From DASYLJ01 sp964404165 (lineage in GTDB: Bacteria > Desulfobacterota > Binatia > DP-6), in the NCBI GenBank assembly GCA_964404165.1, contig CAYOIZ010000003.1:62001-126000 (forward strand): a stretch of DNA of 64,000 bases. The letters are read 5' to 3'. Position numbers and translations under genes: made by a program. The notes under the pieces are model-generated. The model was not told the origin of the DNA, did not search any database, and saw nothing but the letters and a program-made list of their open reading frames with translations. Shown piece after piece: positions 36,164 to 43,984 of the stretch. The first letter of the stretch is position 1. Each line of letters starts with the position of its first letter.

Positions 36164-37240
36164 TCAGCGCGCGGCGGTGGCGGTCTTCTTCGGCGTGGCC
36201 TTCTTCTTGGCCACCGTCGTCGACTTCGCCGTGCTCTTCTTCGCCACGGCCTTCTTCGACACGGTCTTCTTCGCCGGCGTCTTCTTGGCGACCACCCGCT
36301 TCTTCGACGTGGCCCGGCGGGCGACGACCTTCTTCCGCTTCGGGCGCGGCGCCGCGGCGGTCTCGACCACCGGCTCGTCCGGATCGGCGATGCGGCTCGC
36401 CAGCCCGAGCACGGCGTCGATGTAGGCGTCGGAGTGGTTGTAGTCCCAGATGACGCGGCGCTGCTCCTCGTACGTGATCCCGGGCTTCCAGCCGTGCGCC
36501 GCGAGGTACTTCGCGCAGGAGAAGATGGCGTCGTCGGGATCGTACAGGCTGACGACGCCGTCGCCGTTGCCGTCCTCGCCGTGACGCAGGTAGCTCGTCG
36601 GCAGGAACTGCGGCATGCCGAACGCGCCGGAGCCGGACCCGCGGATCGAGAGCGGGTCGATGCCGAGCCGTGCCGCGATGGTGAAGGTGCCGAGGACCTC
36701 GGGATAGAACATGTCCTCGAGACGCTGGCCGCGGGCGCGCACGCGCTGGGCTACGGCAGCCGACGACTCCTGCCCCAGGCCCTCGGTGTGGCGGGCGATG
36801 TTGGCGCCGAGGTTCGCCGGCTCGTTCGCCATGGCGAGGCGGGCGAGGCGCGGCAGGATGATGGTGTTCCCGGTGTTGCGGTTGCACGCCGACTCGACGT
36901 GCACGATCGCCGCCACGACCGACGCCGACACGCCGTGCGCCTGCTCTGCGGCGCGGAACGCAGTCAGATGGTCGTCCATGCAGCGCCGCGCCCGTGCGGT
37001 GCTGGAGGGCGACAGATGCCCGCTGTACATCGCGTGCGACTCGCGCGGATCGAGCGAGAAGCCGAGCCCGTCGAAGGGCGGAAAGCGCGGGTCGCTGAAG
37101 ACGCGCAGCGACTGCTCGCGCGGCACGCCGTCGGCCTCGAGCTTGTCGATCAGCCAGCCGTAGCCCTTGTCGTCGAACTCCTGCGCCCGCGCCGCGGTCA
37201 GCGACAGCAGCAGGAGGACGAGAGCGAGCAGCGCACGCAT
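36164..37240 (-). CDS. MltB-type lytic murein transglycosylase with Lys-rich tail
   Basis: 358 residues. Signal peptide (RALLALVLLLLSLTAARAQ). The catalytic domain (~20-285) has AAIVHVESACNRNTGN with the catalytic Glu near 114, the structural GSGSGAFGMPQFLPTSY, and GDGVVSLYDPDDAIFSCAKY. The last ~65 residues are almost wholly Lys/Ala/Thr/Val (KKTPAKKTVSKKAVAKKS), histone-H1-like and unusual for MltB. The enzyme cleaves peptidoglycan glycan to 1,6-anhydro products, which AnmK-type kinases recycle. The tail could bind anionic wall polymer or DNA. Confidence 0.88.
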   Translation of the reverse strand: MRALLALVLLLLSLTAARAQEFDDKGYGWLIDKLEADGVPREQSLRVFSDPRFPPFDGLGFSLDPRESHAMYSGHLSPSSTARARRCMDDHLTAFRAAEQAHGVSASVVAAIVHVESACNRNTGNTIILPRLARLAMANEPANLGANIARHTEGLGQESSAAVAQRVRARGQRLEDMFYPEVLGTFTIAARLGIDPLSIRGSGSGAFGMPQFLPTSYLRHGEDGNGDGVVSLYDPDDAIFSCAKYLAAHGWKPGITYEEQRRVIWDYNHSDAYIDAVLGLASRIADPDEPVVETAAAPRPKRKKVVARRATSKKRVVAKKTPAKKTVSKKAVAKKSTAKSTTVAKKKATPKKTATAAR

Positions 37241-37287
37241 GGCCAGTGCATTAGGCCGGCCTCCGGCGCAGGACGCAAACCGTGTCG

Positions 37288-38670
37288 TCACGCGCCGGCC
37301 AGCACCGCCCCGTCGGGCACGGTGGTGGGGCCGGTGACGCGCACGTCGCCGCGCACGGTGGCGGTGCCGGCGAAACGGACGTCGCCCTCGACCACGAACC
37401 GCGTCGCGTCGATGAGCGACGGCGCGCCGGAGGGAAAGCGCGCCTCGACGTCGGGCACGCGCCGGAAGAACTTCTGGTCGAGGTCGACGAAGATCGGCGG
37501 CAGCGTACGGCGCGGCGAGACGACGACGCGGAAATCGTCGGTGAGGTCGTGCACGTCCGACCACAGCGACAGCAGGTCGCTCGTCGTCTTCACCGGCACC
37601 AGCCGCGCCCGCGGTACGCGCACGGCGCGGGCCCCCGGGAAGACGCCGATGGCGGCGCCCATCGCCGTCTCGAGCTGGATCACCACCGGCGACCCGGGGT
37701 CGGCGGGGTCGACGGGCTTCTCGTTGGCGATCAGCGGCAGCGGCAGCACGCCGTGCGTCTCGTCCATGGTGCGTGCCAGCGTGCGCAGGTTCACCCACAG
37801 GTTGTTGGTGTTGAAGTAGCGGTGCACCGCGATGTTCTGGAAGTCGTCCTTCTCGTCGTCGGGGCACTGCGCCGACTCGCGCAGCAGCAGGCCGCCGGCA
37901 CCGCGGCTGCACGCCAGATGGCCGCCCTTGCGGTCGGCCTCGGTGCGATCGGCCACCTCCATCAGGAACGGCGCCTGCTCGCCGGCGAACCAGCCCAGGA
38001 TGTCGAGATCGAGCACGGCGCCCAGGTTGTCGGCGTTCGAGACGAAGGCGTACTCGATGCCCCGATCCAGCAGCGCGGCGAGCGTGCCCGAGGTGACGAG
38101 CGCGGCGTAGATGTCGCCGTGCCCGGGCGGGCACCACTCGTGCTCGGGCTCCTGCGGCCAGGCGACGGGCGTGCGGTCGGCCTTGAGGATGCGCGGCACC
38201 TTGTGCTGCAGGAAGTCGAGCGGCAGCCCGACGTCGAGCGCGGGATAGCGCCCGAGCAGCGCCAGCGAGTCGTCGCGCGTGCGGAAACTGTTCATCAGGA
38301 CGAGCGGCAGCCGGGCGCCGTGCGTCTCGCGCAGGTGCAGCACCTGGCGCACGATGATGTCGAGGAAGGTGAGCCCCTGCTTCACGGGCAGCAGCGACTT
38401 GGCGCGCGTCATGCCCATCGACGTGCCGAGCCCGCCGTTCAGCTTGACGACGACCGTGCGCTCGAGCGCGGCACGCCCGGCGTCGCGCCATCGCGTCAGG
38501 CCGGCGGCGTCGGGCAGATCGCCCACGGGCGCGATGTCGCGCGACGAGACCTTGCCGAGGTCGCCGGCACCGAGCAGCCCGTAGGCGCGCTCGAAGGCGG
38601 CGATGGCGATCTCGGGCAGGCCCTCGGCCCGCATCTTGCCGGCGAACGGCGCGAATCCCGGCGTGCTCAT
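37288..38670 (-). CDS. UTP--glucose-1-phosphate uridylyltransferase, eukaryotic (UGP2) type
   Basis: 460 residues, longer than the ~300 of bacterial GalU. The nucleotide-binding signature is VVKLNGGLGTSMGMTRAKSL (~73-92), followed by PLVLMNSFRTRDDSL, CPPGHGDIYAAL, YAFVSNADNLGAVLD and a C-terminal left-handed beta-helix-like segment (VVEGDVRFAGTATVRGDVRV). It makes UDP-glucose from UTP and glucose-1-phosphate for glycans, trehalose or glycogen. The start overlaps the preceding gene's stop (ATGA). The trehalose/glycogen operon at the right edge would use the same pool. Confidence 0.92.
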   Translation of the reverse strand: MSTPGFAPFAGKMRAEGLPEIAIAAFERAYGLLGAGDLGKVSSRDIAPVGDLPDAAGLTRWRDAGRAALERTVVVKLNGGLGTSMGMTRAKSLLPVKQGLTFLDIIVRQVLHLRETHGARLPLVLMNSFRTRDDSLALLGRYPALDVGLPLDFLQHKVPRILKADRTPVAWPQEPEHEWCPPGHGDIYAALVTSGTLAALLDRGIEYAFVSNADNLGAVLDLDILGWFAGEQAPFLMEVADRTEADRKGGHLACSRGAGGLLLRESAQCPDDEKDDFQNIAVHRYFNTNNLWVNLRTLARTMDETHGVLPLPLIANEKPVDPADPGSPVVIQLETAMGAAIGVFPGARAVRVPRARLVPVKTTSDLLSLWSDVHDLTDDFRVVVSPRRTLPPIFVDLDQKFFRRVPDVEARFPSGAPSLIDATRFVVEGDVRFAGTATVRGDVRVTGPTTVPDGAVLAGA

Positions 38671-39164
38671 CGCTGCTCCCCCATGGCCGGTGGGGCACAC
38701 GCCCCCGAGCCGGCCGGCCCACACACCGCCACCGCATCGGCGACGAGCTGTACCGTGGTCTGGTCGCCGGTGATGCGGGCGACCTCCGCCGGCGGCGTAC
38801 CGGCGTCCGAGGCGAGATGCCGTCGCATCGACTCCGACACGACCTCGACCCTGGCCGTCCCTTCGACGGCGGCCTCGCGGCCGCTGACGTCGCGCGGCAC
38901 GAAGAAGGCGTAGTCGCGGAACCGCACGCGCACCTCGCTCTGGCCGTCGCGCAGCATCATCCAGCAGCCCTTGCGCTGGCAGACCCCGCTCACCACGCCC
39001 TGCACCCGCACGTCGCGATCGGCGAAGCGCGCCGGGTCGCGCAGGATGTCGGCCAGCGGGGTGACCGTGGTGAGCGCCGGTGCGCGACCATAGACCGCAG
39101 GCGCCGGCCCAGCGGCGACGGCAGGAAGGACCAGTACCAGGAGACCGAGCACCGCGAACCGCAT
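38667..39164 (-). CDS. DUF4920-like exported protein
   Basis: 165 residues. Signal peptide (RFAVLGLLVLVLPAVAAGP), then a small OB-like domain: DILRDPARFADRDVRVQGVV, GVCQRKGCWMMLRDG, VRVRFRDYAFFVPRDVSGR and AAVEGTARVEVVS. The C-x4-C in CQRKGC is typical of DUF4920, where it may bind metal. Function unknown. It is translationally coupled to the UGPase by a 4-bp overlap and is first in the transcript, divergent from the PI-PLC-like gene. Confidence 0.75.
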   Translation of the reverse strand: MRFAVLGLLVLVLPAVAAGPAPAVYGRAPALTTVTPLADILRDPARFADRDVRVQGVVSGVCQRKGCWMMLRDGQSEVRVRFRDYAFFVPRDVSGREAAVEGTARVEVVSESMRRHLASDAGTPPAEVARITGDQTTVQLVADAVAVCGPAGSGACAPPAMGEQR

Positions 39165-39225
39165 GTCGACGGCCTGTATCCCCGTCGCGCCGCCGGCAGT
39201 CAACGCGGTCGCGCACGAAAAGTCC

Positions 39226-39255
39226 TTGACCCCGAACGGACGCGGACCGGATAAC
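39226..39255 (+). promoter_or_regulatory. candidate sigma-70 promoter for the PI-PLC-like gene
   Basis: TTGACC at 39226-39231 and GATAAC at 39250-39255, 18 bp apart. The predicted start coincides roughly with the ATG at 39262, implying a very short or absent leader. Confidence 0.35.
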
Positions 39256-39261
39256 TCCGGG

Positions 39262-40500
39262 ATGCGATCCGCGCTCGCCGTCGTCGTGCTCGCGACCCTG
39301 CTGCTCCCCTCTCTGGCGGCGGCCCAGCCGGCGCAGACGGCCGCCTGCCGGCGCGCCAACAGCAAGATCGAGGCGCTCGAGCGTCGCATCGCGCGCGCCA
39401 GGGGCGGCGCGCGACCGCAGCGACTCGCCCGCCTCGACCGCCTGACGCGCAAGCACGCCGACAAGTGCGTGCGACTGAACCAGCTGCAGGTGCTGGCGTC
39501 GCACAACAGTTACCACGTCGAACCGGTGCCGCCGCTCCTCGCCGCGCTGAAGGCGTTCGCGGCGCTGTTCGAGCAGATCGAGTACACCCACGTCCCCCTG
39601 GCGCAGCAGTTCTCCGAGCAGGGCATCCGCGCCATCGAGATCGACGTCTTCGCCGATCCCATGGGCGGGCTGTTCTCGCGCCGCGGCGGCCTGCTCGCCA
39701 TCGGCGAGGACCCGGAGTCGGGCATTCCCGAGCTCGACGAGCCCGGGTTCAAGGTGTTCCACATCCAGGACATCGACTTCCGCAGCGTCTGCCTGACGTT
39801 CACGGACTGTCTCGAGCAGGTCCGCGACTGGTCCGACGCCAACCCCGGGCACCTCCCGCTGATGATCCAGATCGAAGCCAAGGACGACGTCATCCCCGAC
39901 GTCTTCGGCTTCGGCTTCGCCGTCCCGCTCCCGATCGGCGCCGCCGAGTTCGACGCGCTCGACGCCGAGATCCGCGCCGTCTTCCCGCCCGAGCGGCTGA
40001 TCACGCCGGACGACGTGCGGCGCGACATGTCGACGCTCGAGCAGGGCGTGCTGATCAAGGGCTGGCCGACGCTCGGCGAGTCGCGCGGTCGGGTCCTGTT
40101 CACGCTCGACAACGAGGGCGCCAAGCGCGCCGCGTACCGCGACGGCCACCCGAACCTCGAAGGGCGCGTACTCTTCACGCCGTCGGCACCGGGCGAGCCC
40201 GATGCTGCGTTCATCAAGGCGAACGACCCCGAGGAGGATCCCGCCCGCATCCCCGGACTGGTCGCGGCCGGCTACGTCGTGCGCACGCGCGCCGACGGCG
40301 ACACCGTCGAGGCCCGCAGCGGCGACACCACGCAGCGCGACGCCGCCATCGCCAGCGGCGCCCAGTGGGTCAGCACCGACTACCCCGTCCCCGACCCGAG
40401 ATTCGGCACCGGGTATTTCGTGGAGATCCCGGACGGCAGCCCGGCGCGGTGCAACCCGGTCAACGCTCCCCCAGGTTGCCGATCGGCAGCGCTGGAGTAG
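39262..40500 (+). CDS. exported PI-PLC-like phosphodiesterase
   Basis: 412 residues. Signal peptide (RSALAVVVLATLLLPSLAAA), a basic helical segment (~28-70), then a TIM-barrel X-domain. Seen are LASHNSYHVEP (~78, first catalytic His), GIRAIEIDVFADP (metal acids), FKVFHIQDIDF (second His) and GHLPLMIQIEAKDD, ending with an exposed C-terminus. It resembles the Ca-dependent phosphatidylinositol-specific phospholipase C family found in soil bacteria. It would cleave phosphodiester bonds in inositol lipids or similar glycerophosphodiesters outside the cell. Confidence 0.82.
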   Translation: MRSALAVVVLATLLLPSLAAAQPAQTAACRRANSKIEALERRIARARGGARPQRLARLDRLTRKHADKCVRLNQLQVLASHNSYHVEPVPPLLAALKAFAALFEQIEYTHVPLAQQFSEQGIRAIEIDVFADPMGGLFSRRGGLLAIGEDPESGIPELDEPGFKVFHIQDIDFRSVCLTFTDCLEQVRDWSDANPGHLPLMIQIEAKDDVIPDVFGFGFAVPLPIGAAEFDALDAEIRAVFPPERLITPDDVRRDMSTLEQGVLIKGWPTLGESRGRVLFTLDNEGAKRAAYRDGHPNLEGRVLFTPSAPGEPDAAFIKANDPEEDPARIPGLVAAGYVVRTRADGDTVEARSGDTTQRDAAIASGAQWVSTDYPVPDPRFGTGYFVEIPDGSPARCNPVNAPPGCRSAALE

Positions 40501-40506
40501 GCGCGG

Positions 40507-40827
40507 CTATTTGCAGAGCGGGTTCTTCTCGAGCCCGTCGGTCAGCTGCTTGCAGGACGTGGCGAGCGTGTCCTTCGCCTGCGGGTTGGCGGCCAGCTGC
40601 TTGAAGCCGTCGCGCTGATCGTTGAGCGCCTTCTCCATGATCGGGCGCGACGCCTCCGGTACCTTCGCGGTGCAGGCCTGGGCCTTCACGAGATAGGTGT
40701 CGCACTCGGCCACACCGGTCACCGATTCGGGTGCCGCGGCCGGCGCAGCCGCCTTGTCGTCGCCACCACCGCCGCATGCGATCACCGACAGGGCCAGTCC
40801 GATCGTCACTCCCAGGACTCGCTTCAT
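40507..40827 (-). CDS. small Cys-containing lipoprotein
   Basis: 106 residues. Lipobox LSVIAC with Cys18, then Gly/Ala/Pro linker, and a helical domain with four Cys (ECDTYLVKAQACTAKVP, TSCKQLTDGLEKNPLCK), probably two disulfides. Similar short lipoproteins occur widely in myxobacteria-like genomes; function unknown. GGGGAG lies five bases upstream of ATG 40827. Confidence 0.75.
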   Translation of the reverse strand: MKRVLGVTIGLALSVIACGGGGDDKAAAPAAAPESVTGVAECDTYLVKAQACTAKVPEASRPIMEKALNDQRDGFKQLAANPQAKDTLATSCKQLTDGLEKNPLCK

Positions 40828-40944
40828 GGTGTCTCCCCCTGCGTCGGCCACGTCGGGCGCCGAGGCGTGCGGCACGATAGTCGCGGGCCCCACACCGCGC
40901 AAACGATCCGCGTCGTTGGCGGCGCTGCGCCTTGACCGGCGGCG

Positions 40945-40966
40945 GCGGATCGTGGTTCCGATCCGC
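40945..40966. promoter_or_regulatory. inverted repeat GCGGATCG-N6-CGATCCGC at the SDR start
   Basis: A perfect 8-bp dyad ending two bases before the ATG at 40969. It could be an operator or an RNA hairpin over the ribosome-binding region; no Shine-Dalgarno is seen there. Confidence 0.35.
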
Positions 40967-40968
40967 GC

Positions 40969-41745
40969 ATGATCCTCGATCGCTTCCGCATGACCGATCG
41001 TGTGGCCATCGTGACCGGCGCCGGACGCGGCATCGGCGCTGGCATCGCACGTGCGATGGCGGAGGCAGGCGCCGACGTCGTGTGCGCGGCGCGCACACCG
41101 GGACAGATCGAGGAGACGGCCGCCGCCGTCCGCGCCGCCGGCCGCCGCGCGCTGGCGGTACCGTGCGACGTCACCGAACGCACCCAGCTCGAAGACCTCG
41201 TGAAGGCCACGCTCGACACCTTCGAGCGCATCGACGTGGTCGTGAACAACGCCGGCGGCTACCCGCCGCTTCCCGCGCTGCGCACCAGCGAGCGCGCCTT
41301 CGAGGAGGCGTTCCGCTTCAACGTGACGACGGCCTTCCTGCTGAGTCGCTTCACCATCCCCTACCTCCAGGAGGCCCCGGGCGGCGGCACCATCCTCAAC
41401 ATCTCGTCGGCGGCGGGCCGCATCGTACGCGCCGGGTTCGTGGCCTACGGCACGGCGAAGGCGGCGCTGTCGTTCATGACGCGCCAGCTGGCGGCGGAGT
41501 TCGCGCCCGCGGTGCGCGTCAACGCCATCGCGGTCGGCGCGGTGTCGACGTCGGCCCTGCAGCCGTTCCTCGACGACGAGCTCGAGGCGAAGATGGCCGC
41601 CATGACCCCGATGCGCCGCATCGGTACCGTCGAGGACATCGCCGCGGCCGCGATCTGGCTGTGCTCGCCCGCGGGCGCCTGGGTGACGGGCAAGGTGGTC
41701 GAGGTGGACGGCGGCACCGAGTCGACGAACTGGCCCTTCGACTGA
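40969..41745 (+). CDS. SDR family oxidoreductase (classical)
   Basis: 258 residues. Classical SDR motifs: TGAGRGIGAGIA (~17-28), CDVTE, NNAGG, ISSAAG with the catalytic Ser, and YGTAK with catalytic Tyr and Lys. The C-terminus GAWVTGKVVEVDGGTESTNW is the usual FabG-like ending. An NAD(P)-dependent alcohol/ketone oxidoreductase of unknown substrate. A second start at 40990 (MTDRVAIVTG) is equally reasonable. It is followed closely by a thioesterase gene, a pairing common in acyl or aromatic degradation. Confidence 0.92.
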   Translation: MILDRFRMTDRVAIVTGAGRGIGAGIARAMAEAGADVVCAARTPGQIEETAAAVRAAGRRALAVPCDVTERTQLEDLVKATLDTFERIDVVVNNAGGYPPLPALRTSERAFEEAFRFNVTTAFLLSRFTIPYLQEAPGGGTILNISSAAGRIVRAGFVAYGTAKAALSFMTRQLAAEFAPAVRVNAIAVGAVSTSALQPFLDDELEAKMAAMTPMRRIGTVEDIAAAAIWLCSPAGAWVTGKVVEVDGGTESTNWPFD

Positions 41746-41793
41746 CCGCGGCCGTCCTTGCCTCGGGTCGCCCGGGCTGTCGTTCTGGCCGCC

Positions 41794-42264
41794 ATGCGAC
41801 CAGGATCCGGCAGCCATGGAGCGGAGTTCCCGGCACTACCCGACGGGGTGGCGACCGAGATCGTCGCGCGGTTCAACGAGATGAACGCGCCGCTGTTCGG
41901 CGGCCACCTCGGCTTCGAGTTGGTGGAGGTGCGACGCGGGTACGCGCGGCTGGTGACGGAGTGCCGCCCGCAGCTCGCGAACCCGGGCGGGATCATGCAC
42001 GGCGGCGCCAGCTTCGGCATGGCCGACTCGGTGGTGGCGGCCGCCCTCATCACCATCTACGGCCCCGGCAACGCGCTGCTGACGATCGAGATGAAGATCA
42101 ACTACCTCGAGCCCATCATCAGCGGCACCGTCACCGCCGAGGCCTGGGTGCTGCGCTCGAGCCGTCGCAGCGCCTACGCCGAGGTCGACGTGTGGGCGGG
42201 GGGCAAGCTCGCCGCACGCGCGAGCACGACGTACATGATCCGTCCCATGACGCCGGCCACCTGA
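41794..42264 (+). CDS. PaaI-type hotdog thioesterase
   Basis: 156 residues. The hotdog signature NPGGIMHGGASFGMADSVV contains the HGG loop with the acid-base residues of PaaI thioesterases. LLTIEMKINYLEPIISGTVTAEAW and RRSAYAEVDVWAGGKLAARA follow. It likely hydrolyses acyl- or aryl-CoA. The ATG at 41794 gives a normal length; a start at 41758 would add 12 residues not typical of the family. Confidence 0.85.
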   Translation: MRPGSGSHGAEFPALPDGVATEIVARFNEMNAPLFGGHLGFELVEVRRGYARLVTECRPQLANPGGIMHGGASFGMADSVVAAALITIYGPGNALLTIEMKINYLEPIISGTVTAEAWVLRSSRRSAYAEVDVWAGGKLAARASTTYMIRPMTPAT

Positions 42265-42328
42265 CGGGCCGGGTCAGGTTTCTGTCACCATGACGCGGCG
42301 CGATCTCGCACCGGCGTGGCGGCAATTC

Positions 42329-42344
42329 TGGCCCACCGGTTGCT
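42329..42344 (+). promoter_or_regulatory. candidate sigma-54 promoter (TGGCCCA-N4-TTGCT)
   Basis: Exact -24/-12 spacing with GG at 42330-42331 and GC at 42342-42343. The expected transcription start, near 42354, leaves a 16-base leader with a strong GGGAGGAG ribosome site before the 42370 mini-protein. The leader layout is the same as at 46663 and 54982. Confidence 0.65.
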
Positions 42345-42369
42345 TCATTCCTCGCGGGAGGAGTGGCGA

Positions 42370-42486
42370 ATGATGACTTTCACCGTCGGTCTCTGGTTGG
42401 GCGCCGCACTGGGCGCCTGCTGCATGGGCGCGCTGTGGGATCACGAGCGTCGTGATCGCCAGGAGCTGCCGCTCCACCGTTCCTAG
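42370..42486 (+). CDS. 38-residue membrane mini-protein
   Basis: 38 residues: MMTFTVGLWLGAALGACC, then MGALWDHERRDRQELPLHRS. One hydrophobic helix (~3-23, Gly/Ala-rich with a Cys pair) and a charged, Arg-rich cytoplasmic tail. The gene is well marked: a sigma-54-type promoter at 42329, GGGAGGAG at the ideal distance, an ATG, and a stop that shares a CTAG palindrome with the stop of the convergent Rieske-oxidoreductase gene. I recognise no family. Its promoter puts it with the envelope-stress genes to the right, so a membrane-stress accessory role is inferred. Confidence 0.65.
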   Translation: MMTFTVGLWLGAALGACCMGALWDHERRDRQELPLHRS

Positions 42487-43982
42487 ACCGGCTCGAGATC
42501 GTCGCGCGCCGGACCGGCCAGCACGTGGCCGGTGGCGTCGAACCGCGACCCGTGGCACGGGCAGTCCCACGACTGCTCGGCGCCGTTCCAGGACACGATG
42601 CAACGGAGATGTGGACAGACCGCCGACATCTCGTGCACGACGCCGGCGGCATCGCGATGCACCGCCACCTTCGTGAGCCCGCGCCGCACGATCGCCCCGC
42701 CACACGGGGGCACGTCGTCGGCCGAGTCGGCGGTTCCGCCACGAACCCAGGACGTGAGCTGGGCAGCGACGTTCAGGTTCTCGCGCACCAGCGCGCCGGC
42801 GGCGCGCACCCGCAGCCGTGACGGATCGTAGAGCGCCGCCCACGGGTTCGGGCGCTCCTGCAGCAGATCGGTGAGCAGCATGCCCGCGATGACCCCGTGG
42901 GTGATGCCGTTCCCCGAATCGCCGGTGACGACGTAGACGTCCGGCCGCGTCTCGGTGCGACCGATGAACGCGAGCCCGTCCATCGACTCCATCACCTGCC
43001 CCGACCAGCGATGCGCGACCGGACCCATCATCGGGAACCAGCTGCGCCCCCACGCCTCGAGCCGCGCCCAGCGCATCGCGGCCGGATCGTCCTCCTGACC
43101 GGTCTTGTGGTCCTCGCCGCCGACGAGCAGCAGCTGCGACCCGGCGGCGCGGTCGACGGCGAGCCGGACGTAGTGGAACGGCTCGGCCATGTCCCAGAAC
43201 AGCGCATGCGGCACCGCGCCGGTCGGCACCGGCGCCGCCACGACGTAGGTGCGGTAGGCGGCCTGCTTGGGATGCAGCGCGAGCGCGTCGTGGATCGGCG
43301 AGTTCGTGGCCAGCACGACGGCGTCGGCGACGACCGCCGGACCGTGCGCCGTCACGACCCGCGCCGGTGCACCGCCGTCGAAACCGGCGACGTGGGTGTC
43401 GCCGTGGATCGCGACGCCGAGACGCCCGAGCGCTGCGACCAGTCCATGGGCCAGCGCCACGGGATCGAGCTGGGCCTGCGCCGGAAAGCGCAGGCACGTT
43501 CCCGTGTCGACGGCACCGAGCGGCGCGCGCGCCATGCGCTCGACGTGGACGTCGGCGGCGCGGGCGGCGGCGAGCTCGAAGTCGATCGCGGTCGGGTCGT
43601 CGGGATTGCCCGTGAGCCACCCGTCGACGCGCGCCCAGTCACACGCGATCTGCTCGTCGTGGAGGATCGTCTCCAAGCGATCGATGGCGACGGCGTGGCT
43701 CGCGGCCGCGAGTCGCGCGCCGTCGGCACCATGATGGCGGACGAGCTTCGTCCAACCGTGGTCGAGTGCCGTGACCAGCTGCGCCGTGCTGCGGTGGGTC
43801 TCACCGCCCGCGACGGCGCCCTGCTCGAGCACCACCACCGCGCGTCCCTCGCGGGCGAGGAGGTACGCGGTCACGAGCCCGGCGATGCCGGCGCCCACGA
43901 CGCAGACCTCCGTCCGCCTCGTCGCCGGCAGCGGGGCCGCAGTCGGCAGGCCGCTGCCGGCGATCCACGACGGCGTGGTCAT
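42483..43982 (-). CDS. FAD-dependent oxidoreductase with C-terminal Rieske domain
   Basis: 499 residues. The N-terminal DadA/glycine-oxidase-like FAD domain starts TEVCVVGAGIAGLVTAYLLA (~24-43), with GETHRSTAQLVTALDH and GDSGNGITHGVIAG near the end of the domain. From ~410 a Rieske [2Fe-2S] module follows: CPHLRCIVSWN and CPCHGSRFD supply two Cys-His pairs. In the related YhfW-type proteins electrons pass between FAD and the cluster; the substrate is unknown. It is last in the BON-SGNH-oxidoreductase run (2 bp after the SGNH gene) and its stop overlaps the mini-protein stop by four bases. Confidence 0.88.
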   Translation of the reverse strand: MTTPSWIAGSGLPTAAPLPATRRTEVCVVGAGIAGLVTAYLLAREGRAVVVLEQGAVAGGETHRSTAQLVTALDHGWTKLVRHHGADGARLAAASHAVAIDRLETILHDEQIACDWARVDGWLTGNPDDPTAIDFELAAARAADVHVERMARAPLGAVDTGTCLRFPAQAQLDPVALAHGLVAALGRLGVAIHGDTHVAGFDGGAPARVVTAHGPAVVADAVVLATNSPIHDALALHPKQAAYRTYVVAAPVPTGAVPHALFWDMAEPFHYVRLAVDRAAGSQLLLVGGEDHKTGQEDDPAAMRWARLEAWGRSWFPMMGPVAHRWSGQVMESMDGLAFIGRTETRPDVYVVTGDSGNGITHGVIAGMLLTDLLQERPNPWAALYDPSRLRVRAAGALVRENLNVAAQLTSWVRGGTADSADDVPPCGGAIVRRGLTKVAVHRDAAGVVHEMSAVCPHLRCIVSWNGAEQSWDCPCHGSRFDATGHVLAGPARDDLEPV

Positions 43983-43984
43983 CG

